Shown here piece by piece: positions 1 through 4,466 of a DNA stretch of 5,110 nt. The position numbers and the translations under genes are program-made. The DNA comes from Acidimicrobiaceae bacterium. GTDB lineage: Bacteria; Actinomycetota; Acidimicrobiia; Acidimicrobiales; Microtrichaceae. The notes under the pieces were generated by a model that did no database searches, was not told the DNA's origin, and worked only from the letters and a program-made list of their open reading frames with translations. Within the stretch, counting starts at the first letter, position 1, and each line of letters begins with the position of its first letter. The DNA lies in assembly GCA_003514205.1 (NCBI GenBank), contig DORQ01000197.1, positions 10,849-15,958 on the forward strand, written 5' to 3'.

Positions 1-6
1 CCGCGA

Positions 7-591
7 GTGGAACACCGCTCGTCTGCAGATTCCTCCCCCGCCAAAACCCGACTCCTCGAAGACTGCATTCGCTTCATTGCCGCGCATGGACTCGCAGATC
101 TCAGCCTGCGGGAACTGGCCGCCGGAATTGGAACCAGCCATCGGATGTTGATCTACCACTTCCAAAGTCGCGAAGGGCTGACAGCTGCCGTGGTGCAGGC
201 CGTTGAAGAAGACCAGCGAGCTGCACTCCAAGCGTTGGCCTCCGAGGGACTCAGTCCACGAGACCTCATTCTGAAGCAATGGGAGCAGCTCACCGACCCA
301 ACGTTGCGACCATTCATTTGCCTGTTCTTCGAGATTCTCTCGCTTGCGATTCATCGGCGTCCGGGAACGGAGGGATTCCTCGACTCCCTCACAGAGCCAT
401 GGATCCAAGCGGGCCGCGCCGTCGCCAACAGCATGGAGCTCGATACCAGTCGAGCGGAGCTGCTTCTCGGAATAGCAGTCACCCGAGGGCTGCTCATCGA
501 GGTCGTAGCAACTGGCGATGTCGGCCCAGCCACTGCGGCCATGCATCGCTTCATCGAGCAATGGGCCGAAGAACCAACAGGATTCAGCTGA
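7..591 (+). CDS. TetR/AcrR-family transcriptional regulator
   Basis: This is a one-component DNA-binding regulator of 194 residues, a normal TetR length. The N-terminal helix-turn-helix is clear: helix 1 at about residues 13-27, then SLRELAAGIGTS (33-44), the recognition helix and the family signature LIYHFQSREGL (48-58). Residues 70-190 form the variable helical ligand-binding and dimerisation domain (for example FICLFFEILSLAIH at 103-116), so the ligand cannot be predicted. GTG at 7 is used as the start because the HTH begins at a usual distance from it. The frame stays open to base 1 and no ribosome site can be judged, so the true start may lie outside the window. The gene is convergent with the metallo-hydrolase, and its last three codons and stop lie in a duplicated 21-bp segment. 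TetR proteins usually repress a neighbouring gene; the likely target lies upstream, outside the window. The family is secure and the role unknown. Confidence 0.93.
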   Translation: MEHRSSADSSPAKTRLLEDCIRFIAAHGLADLSLRELAAGIGTSHRMLIYHFQSREGLTAAVVQAVEEDQRAALQALASEGLSPRDLILKQWEQLTDPTLRPFICLFFEILSLAIHRRPGTEGFLDSLTEPWIQAGRAVANSMELDTSRAELLLGIAVTRGLLIEVVATGDVGPATAAMHRFIEQWAEEPTGFS

Positions 592-627
592 GTCGATACT
601 GTCAGAATTCAGCTGAGTCGATACTGT
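582..627. repeat. 21-bp direct repeat at the convergent gene junction
   Basis: Bases 582-602 and 607-627 are identical over 21 bp, a period of 25 bp with four unique bases (603-606) between them. Each copy contains the palindrome TCAGCTGA (584-591 and 609-616), which reads as a TGA stop on both strands. The TetR gene stops in copy 1 (589-591) and the minus-strand hydrolase stops in copy 2 (complement of 609-611). The two palindromes can also pair with each other as an 8-bp stem, but no T-tract follows closely, so a strong bidirectional terminator is not supported. Inference: a local tandem duplication of a formerly overlapping tail-to-tail junction. Confidence 0.9.
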
Positions 628-1592
628 GCGCTGAGTTTTGGGGGACCGTCGTCGTCAACCGTTACCTTGCCATCCTCAACCAACCCGAGGAGGTGTGCGT
701 GCACCGATGCTGCCGCCGGGTACCACAGCTGCTTGTCATAGGAGGCATACAGAACCGGAACGATGTCCTCGATCCCAGTCGGTCGATCAGACAGCAGCGA
801 CAGAATCTGCGCCTCCCTCTCTTCTCGGTGCGCCAAGAGCGCTAACACGTACTTCGCTGGGTCCTCCACCGCTGGTCCGTGCGTTGGGTAGTAGATGCGC
901 TCACCCCTCGCCGAGAGCTTTCGCAAGCTAGCGAGGTACTGCGCCATGGAGCCGTCGGGCGGACCAACAACGGTGGTCGCCCACGCCATGACATGGTCGC
1001 CACTGAAGAGCGCCGATTCTTCACGGAGGGAGTAGCACAGATGGTTTGAGCAATGGCCTGGGGTCCAGACTGCTTCGATACTCCAGCCGTCCCCCTCGAT
1101 CACATCGCCGTCGCTCAGCACCATCTCGGGAACGAACTCCAGATCGGGGCCCTCAAACTTCAACGCTGGGTCAAGGTCCTCGTACGCCGCGATGAGCGTG
1201 TTGAGCTCATCGGGCTCGAAGTAGCTACTGAAGTCAACCCGGTCGGTGAGGTCGTGCTCAGCGACATCGCCATGAGGTCCAAATCCGCAGGTCAGTGCAT
1301 CGTGTGCCGACGCCAGAGCAGGGGCCGCGGTTGAATGGTCAGAGTGGGTATGGGTGACCAACACATGGGAAATCTGTTCCTCGGCACCCAACGCTGCGTT
1401 GATCGCATCAATGTGCTCCGCGAGACCGGGACCAGGATCGATCACCGCCACTGAACCGCGTCCAACGAGATAGGTCCCTGTTCCCATCAGCGTAAAGACG
1501 CCTGGGTTACGACACACCACTCGCCGAATGAGGGGGCTGACTTGTTGCACCACCCCGTATTCGAAGGACAGCTCTCGATCATGTTGAATCAC
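609..1592 (-). CDS. LACTB2-like MBL-fold metallo-hydrolase with C-terminal winged helix
   Basis: A cytosolic metallo-beta-lactamase-fold hydrolase of 327 residues, numbered here from the GTG at 1592. Metal-binding motifs are intact: THTHSDH with H81, H83, D85 and H86; TPGH with H180; SGDH with D199; PTHG with H238. TGTYLVG (38-44) is the usual LACTB2-type strand before the metal site. Residues about 255-327, from HREEREAQIL onward, match the winged-helix tail of LACTB2-like proteins. Relatives include nucleic-acid-cleaving and thioester-cleaving enzymes, so the substrate is open. A segment at about 119-156 (FSSYFEPDELNTL and following, rich in Asp/Glu) looks longer than in typical relatives. 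The start is chosen because GGAGGG lies nine bases before this GTG; an in-frame GTG at 1613 would add seven residues but contains that ribosome site inside its own coding sequence. The gene converges on the TetR gene and diverges from the 120-residue protein. No signal peptide is seen. Confidence 0.92.
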   Translation of the reverse strand: MIQHDRELSFEYGVVQQVSPLIRRVVCRNPGVFTLMGTGTYLVGRGSVAVIDPGPGLAEHIDAINAALGAEEQISHVLVTHTHSDHSTAAPALASAHDALTCGFGPHGDVAEHDLTDRVDFSSYFEPDELNTLIAAYEDLDPALKFEGPDLEFVPEMVLSDGDVIEGDGWSIEAVWTPGHCSNHLCYSLREESALFSGDHVMAWATTVVGPPDGSMAQYLASLRKLSARGERIYYPTHGPAVEDPAKYVLALLAHREEREAQILSLLSDRPTGIEDIVPVLYASYDKQLWYPAAASVHAHLLGLVEDGKVTVDDDGPPKLSAQYRLS

Positions 1593-1601
1593 AGCGGAAA
1601 T

Positions 1602-1607
1602 CCCTCC
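1602..1607 (-). promoter_or_regulatory. Shine-Dalgarno site that decides the hydrolase start
   Basis: On the minus strand the hexamer GGAGGG ends nine bases before the GTG at 1592-1590, an ideal spacing. The upstream in-frame GTG at 1613-1611 has no comparable purine run before it (its upstream reads GCTGGCAACGAC). This supports the shorter 327-residue protein over a 334-residue version. Confidence 0.7.
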
Positions 1608-1705
1608 GGGCACACGTCGTTGCCAGCCAGATGGTATCGCCCAACGCGGTTCGTCCCGCTACACCACAGTTGCCATTGAACGCCCGCGTCTACGGAAGAG
1701 GGTCC

Positions 1706-1711
1706 TACACT
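1706..1711 (+). promoter_or_regulatory. -10 box of a probable leaderless promoter
   Basis: TACACT fits the actinobacterial TANNNT -10 pattern and ends six bases before the ATG at 1718. The expected transcription start would therefore be the A of that ATG, giving an mRNA without a 5' leader. No good -35 is found at 16-18 bp; TTGAAC at 1676-1681 is too far away, at 24 bp. Leaderless promoters in mycobacteria commonly lack a clear -35. The only purine run, GGAAGAGGG at 1694-1702, is 15 bases from the ATG, too distant for a normal ribosome site. The same divergent gap (1593-1717) must hold the hydrolase promoter; the best minus-strand candidate is TACCAT (complement of 1631-1636), without a convincing -35. 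Confidence 0.45.
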
Positions 1712-1717
1712 CAGCTC

Positions 1718-2080
1718 ATGGCGAACATCGCGTTGACGGTAACTGGAGATGCCGGGTTGGCCCTGCACACGCTCATGGCCGAACTCACGGAAATGGGCTA
1801 CACCGTGACCCCCGACCCGGGCGGGTGGGGCGGAAGTGCTGAGGTTGGCAGCGCTGTCGGTCGAGCGTTGTTGGGAGGATTCAGTCGGCGAATGAAGCTG
1901 GGTTTCAACCTCTCGCAGGGGTACCTTCCCAATCAGTATCTCGTGGTTGTTGAACCGAAGATGTCCGGCGCTTCGGGTGGCGCGATCGGCGTTTCGCGCG
2001 CGAAGAAGGAAATCACCGAGGTCGAGGAACGACTAGTTCTGCGCTTCGCAGCGGCCGGACAGCTCGTCCAAACCACCTGA
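1718..2080 (+). CDS. Conserved-looking small protein of unknown function
   Basis: I do not recognise this 120-residue protein. It looks like a small soluble alpha/beta domain without signal peptide or long membrane helix. It opens with a probable strand (NIALTVTGD, 3-11) and an amphipathic helix (LALHTLMAELTEMGY, 14-28). A Gly-rich turn follows (DPGGWGGSAEVGSAVGRALLGG, about 33-54), then the basic patch SRRMK (56-60), a strand YLVVVEP (72-78), a flexible Ser/Gly segment (81-89) and a charged helix RAKKEITEVEERL (94-106). The ATG at 1718 is preferred over an in-frame ATG at 1631. The 29 extra residues are Pro/Arg-rich without obvious structure, the recognisable fold begins right after 1718, and a leaderless -10 box is placed for it. 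It is divergent from the hydrolase and 55 bp ahead of phoD, so it may be the first gene of the phoD transcript. It is probably real given its length, codon use and position, but its function is unknown. Confidence 0.72.
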   Translation: MANIALTVTGDAGLALHTLMAELTEMGYTVTPDPGGWGGSAEVGSAVGRALLGGFSRRMKLGFNLSQGYLPNQYLVVVEPKMSGASGGAIGVSRAKKEITEVEERLVLRFAAAGQLVQTT

Positions 2081-2104
2081 TCGCTTGTGTAGCGATAGCA
2101 TCGC
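2080..2104 (+). promoter_or_regulatory. Overlapping small hairpins before phoD
   Basis: Starting on the last base of the preceding stop codon, ATCGCT (2080-2085) pairs perfectly with AGCGAT (2091-2096) across a five-base loop. The same middle segment GCGAT (2092-2096) can instead pair with ATCGC (2100-2104) across a three-base loop. The two stems exclude each other. No T-tract follows, so a standard intrinsic terminator is not supported; a weak pause, processing or attenuation element is possible but could be chance. The remaining gap to phoD holds only a GAGG (2128-2131) four bases before the GTG. Confidence 0.3.
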
Positions 2105-2135
2105 GCAGCCCAACACTCTTCAGAACTGAGGCCGC

Positions 2136-3755
2136 GTGCGCCGTCGCGAATTCCTTCAACAGCTAGCCCTTGTCAGCGTCACAGTGGCCTGCGCAGAGAC
2201 AAAAACCAGTGGTGACACCACCACAACCACTGGCGCAAAGAAGGCAACCTCGGGAGATGGCGCGCAGAAGGTGGCCGCTGCCACCCCAGCTGTGACGCCA
2301 GATATTCCCAGCGGACTCTTTGCGCTGGGCGTAGCGTCAGGCGATCCTTTGGCTGACCGCGTGATGCTGTGGACCCGCTTGTGTTCGAATCCTCTGATCG
2401 CCGGGGGTGGAGCACCGACTGTTCCCGTAGAGCTTGCCTACGACGTGTCCACGAACGAGACCTTCACCTCGTTGGTCGCGTCGGGACTGGTCTCAGCCAC
2501 CCCACAACAGGGCAATGCAGTGCATTTGGATGTCACCGGACTACAGCCGAACACTTGGTACTACTACCGGTTCCGAACTGCCACAGAGACCAGTCCAGTT
2601 GGCCGAACACGAACCTTTCCCGAGCCGGAGGATTCACCCGAGCAATTCAAGTTCGTCTTCGCTTCCTGCCAGGACTACCAGTGGGGCTACTACGGCGGGT
2701 GGGCCCGCGCAGCTGAAGTAGCCGACCTCGACGCCGTCGTGTTCCTTGGCGACTACATCTACGAACTGAGCCTGGGCGACCTGTCGCCAAACAAGAGCGG
2801 CGCACGGGTGTGGGCTGCGCCAGAACCTGTCACCTTGGAGCAGTATCGGTGGAGGTACGCACAGACCAAGTCGGACCTTTCACTGCAAAAGGCCCACCAA
2901 ACCGCGCCCTGGCTGATCACGTTCGACGACCACGAGGTAGCGAACAACTACGCAGGAGACGTGCAGGAAGAGGACCGCGGCAAACCAACCGGACGCGAGC
3001 GAAGGCTCGCGGCGTATCAGGCCTGGTACGAGAACATGCCAATTCGAATCACGCCCGAACCAACGTCGTTCGATTCGCTGGAGGTCCACAGGACAAGCAA
3101 TTTTGGCGATCTCGCAAACGTGTATGTGATCGAGACACGCCAGTCTGCCGATGCGCCGGCTTGCCGAGGAGACGACGTGACTCTGACCGACTCCGGCCCG
3201 GCATGCGATGAACTGAATGATCCGCAGCGCACCAACCTTGGGACCGAACAGGAGCAATGGCTCATTGAGTCGCTGACCGCTTCCTCAACCACGTGGAACG
3301 TGCTCGCCAACCCGCTCATGATGGCGGGACTCAATCTCGGCACCCCAGAGGCACCCGAAATCGGCCGCGATACCTGGGATGGCTACCCGGAAGTGCGGGC
3401 ACGCCTCCTCAATGCGCTTCAGGAATCCAAGGTCTCCAACCCTGTTGTGGTCACCGGAGACTGGCACGCAAACTTCGTGCTCGACGTCAAAGCCAGCCCC
3501 GATGGTGAAACCATTGCACCGGAGTTTCTCGCGTCAAGCATCACCACTGTCTTGTTCGCCACTGACTACTCCGCCAGCAATCCCCACCTTCGCTTCTTCT
3601 CCGCAACCCACTCTTTTGGCGTTGTGACCATCACCCCATCACTGCTGACCTGCGAGCTGCACAACCTTGCTGATATCTGGGATCCAGACACGACGGTGAG
3701 CTCCATCGACCGATTTGAGGTCGCGGCTGGGACTCACGAAGCCCGGAAGGTATGA
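2136..3755 (+). CDS. phoD: PhoD-family alkaline phosphatase/phosphodiesterase, Tat-exported
   Basis: An extracytoplasmic calcium/iron-type phosphatase or phosphodiesterase that would release phosphate from organic esters. It has 539 residues, normal for the family. It opens with a twin-arginine motif RRREFL (2-7), a short hydrophobic stretch and Cys19 (VTVAC), then a Thr/Gly/Ala-rich linker (22-57). The PhoD N-terminal beta domain spans about 62-160 (GVASGDPLADRVMLWTRL). The catalytic domain at about 170-510 shows FASCQD (175-180, Cys178 the likely iron ligand), LGDYIYE (204-210), FDDHEVANN (263-271), VTGDWH (439-444) and a conserved tail NPHLRFF (482-488). C343 and C357 could form a disulfide. 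The start is fixed by an in-frame TGA at 2127-2129, and only the GTG at 2136 keeps the twin arginines. The stop overlaps the acetyltransferase start as ATGA. No PHO-box-like GTTCA repeats are seen upstream, so phosphate control is not shown. The Cys19 lipobox is not classical (T at -3), so lipid anchoring is uncertain. Confidence 0.95.
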   Translation: MRRREFLQQLALVSVTVACAETKTSGDTTTTTGAKKATSGDGAQKVAAATPAVTPDIPSGLFALGVASGDPLADRVMLWTRLCSNPLIAGGGAPTVPVELAYDVSTNETFTSLVASGLVSATPQQGNAVHLDVTGLQPNTWYYYRFRTATETSPVGRTRTFPEPEDSPEQFKFVFASCQDYQWGYYGGWARAAEVADLDAVVFLGDYIYELSLGDLSPNKSGARVWAAPEPVTLEQYRWRYAQTKSDLSLQKAHQTAPWLITFDDHEVANNYAGDVQEEDRGKPTGRERRLAAYQAWYENMPIRITPEPTSFDSLEVHRTSNFGDLANVYVIETRQSADAPACRGDDVTLTDSGPACDELNDPQRTNLGTEQEQWLIESLTASSTTWNVLANPLMMAGLNLGTPEAPEIGRDTWDGYPEVRARLLNALQESKVSNPVVVTGDWHANFVLDVKASPDGETIAPEFLASSITTVLFATDYSASNPHLRFFSATHSFGVVTITPSLLTCELHNLADIWDPDTTVSSIDRFEVAAGTHEARKV

Positions 3756-3815
3756 GCCCGGAAGATATGAGCCTGGCAGGCATGAGCACAGACAGCATGA
3801 ACCCGCAAGGCTCGA
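3741..3815 (+). repeat. 15-bp tandem repeat array spanning the phoD stop and acetyltransferase start
   Basis: Five consecutive 15-bp units start at 3741, 3756, 3771, 3786 and 3801. Units 1 and 2 match at 14 of 15 bases, 2 and 3 at 11, 3 and 4 at 9; unit 5 matches unit 1 at 10 and has lost the ATG. Unit 1 reads GCCCGGAAGGTATGA. Units 1-4 each end in ATGA, giving a TGA in the phoD frame and an ATG in the acetyltransferase frame. Because 15 is a multiple of three, every unit repeats the stop/start overlap in the same phases. The encoded acetyltransferase N-terminus is a five-residue repeat with Met at 1, 6, 11 and 16. Confidence 0.85.
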
Positions 3816-4342
3816 GAGGCTCTGATGGCCCGGGAGCGAGAGGAGCGCTTCGCCAGATCTGCCGAGAGGACCTCGGCGCGTTGATCGACCTGAACAACTC
3901 TGAAGTACCCAAGGTCGGACCGCTCACAGAGGACACGGCGGAACAGCTCATTGAGTTCGCGGCATTGCTGTTCGCTCTCGGCGACCCACTCGAAGCGTTC
4001 TGTGTAGCCCTTCCACCGGGCACCCAGTACGGAAGTGCCAACTATCGGTGGGTCTCTGAGCGATACGACTCGTTTATCTACCTCGATCGGATCTGTGTTG
4101 CACCATCTGCACAGCGACGCGGCTACGGCCGGGCGCTGTATGAAGCGATTGAACAGAACTCGGACTCCGAGTGGTTCCTTTTGGAAGTCAACACCCGCCC
4201 AGAGAATCCCGAATCGCTGGCCTTTCACGCAGCACTCGGGTTTGTGGAACTCGGGCGCGCCGAGCCGTATGGCGACGGAACTGAGGTCGCCTACCTCGGC
4301 AAGCGCCTCCGTGAACCCGCCGACGCCTTCACCGAATCGTAG
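3752..4342 (+). CDS. GNAT-family N-acetyltransferase (COG3818-like)
   Basis: A predicted cytosolic acetyl-CoA-dependent acetyltransferase; the acceptor substrate is unknown. It has 196 residues from the ATG at 3752. The GNAT core begins near residue 31: RQICREDLGALIDLNNSEVP (34-53) is the first strand and helix. RICVAPSAQRRGYGRALYEAI (113-133) is motif A, with the acetyl-CoA pyrophosphate loop QRRGYG (121-126). EVNTRPENPESLAFHAALGF (145-164) is motif B. The EVN...NP..LAFHAALGF pattern and the YLGKRL end resemble COG3818 acetyltransferases. Residues 1-30 are not part of the fold. They come from the 15-bp repeat plus a Ser/Gly-rich stretch and contain four in-frame ATGs (3752, 3767, 3782, 3797), any of which could be the start. 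The first overlaps the phoD stop as ATGA, so translation is probably coupled to phoD. The purine run GGAAGG ends one base before the first ATG, too close for a normal ribosome site, which also favours coupling. No signal peptide is seen. Confidence 0.92.
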   Translation: MSPEDMSLAGMSTDSMNPQGSRGSDGPGARGALRQICREDLGALIDLNNSEVPKVGPLTEDTAEQLIEFAALLFALGDPLEAFCVALPPGTQYGSANYRWVSERYDSFIYLDRICVAPSAQRRGYGRALYEAIEQNSDSEWFLLEVNTRPENPESLAFHAALGFVELGRAEPYGDGTEVAYLGKRLREPADAFTES

Positions 4343-4398
4343 GCGCCTTCTCGGAGGTTGGATCCTGCCCTTAGCAGCCGCGAGCATTCTGAGAATTA

Positions 4399-4421
4399 TG
4401 ACGATTTGATTACGATCGTCA
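4399..4421. promoter_or_regulatory. AT-rich dyad, possible operator or promoter region
   Basis: TGACGAT (4399-4405) and ATCGTCA (4415-4421) form a perfect 7-bp inverted repeat with a nine-base spacer. A further ATGACG (4427-4432) repeats the first arm (4398-4403). The stretch 4390-4430 is the most AT-rich patch in the window's gaps and contains TTGATT (4406-4411) and TATATG (4424-4429). Their spacing of 12 bp is too short for a standard sigma-70 pair, so the promoter call is weak. The rest of the 4343-4464 gap holds an 8-bp palindrome at the acetyltransferase stop (4341-4348) and no recognisable terminator. Confidence 0.35.
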
Positions 4422-4435
4422 GATATATGACGCAA

Positions 4436-4466
4436 ACGGGGTCGATCCAGATTGACTCAACCCCGT
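4436..4466 (+). promoter_or_regulatory. Hairpin enclosing the GTG start of the secreted protein
   Basis: ACGGGGT (4436-4442) pairs perfectly with ACCCCGT (4460-4466) over a 17-base loop. The right arm includes the first two bases of the GTG at 4465-4467. In RNA this would bury the start codon in a GC-rich stem. No T-tract follows, so it does not look like a terminator for the upstream genes. If TATATG (4424-4429) were a -10 box, transcription would begin at about 4436, at the foot of the stem; this is speculation. Confidence 0.35.

Noticed and set aside
584..640. Bidirectional intrinsic terminator between the convergent genes
   Set aside because: The two TCAGCTGA palindromes can pair, but the stem is only half GC, its loop is 17 bases, and no run of T follows closely on either strand.
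279..845. Plus-strand open frame of 188 codons across the TetR/hydrolase junction
   Set aside because: It overlaps two genes with strong family motifs in other frames, and its translation is Arg/Ser/His-rich with no domain, typical of an out-of-frame shadow.
1631..1717. Extended start for the 120-residue protein at the ATG at 1631
   Set aside because: The added 29 residues look unstructured and would place coding sequence over the divergent promoter region. The leaderless -10 box and fold boundary favour 1718.
2081..2135. PHO box upstream of phoD
   Set aside because: I looked for paired GTTCA/CTTCA-type direct repeats spaced as in known PhoB/PhoP sites and found none in the 55-bp gap. Phosphate control could still act from a promoter further upstream.
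3734..4435. Long minus-strand open frame of 233 codons opposite the acetyltransferase
   Set aside because: It is the antisense shadow of a clear GNAT gene in GC-rich DNA. The protein lacks recognisable motifs, is basic and Arg/Ser-rich, and its C-terminus is simply the 15-bp repeat read backwards.
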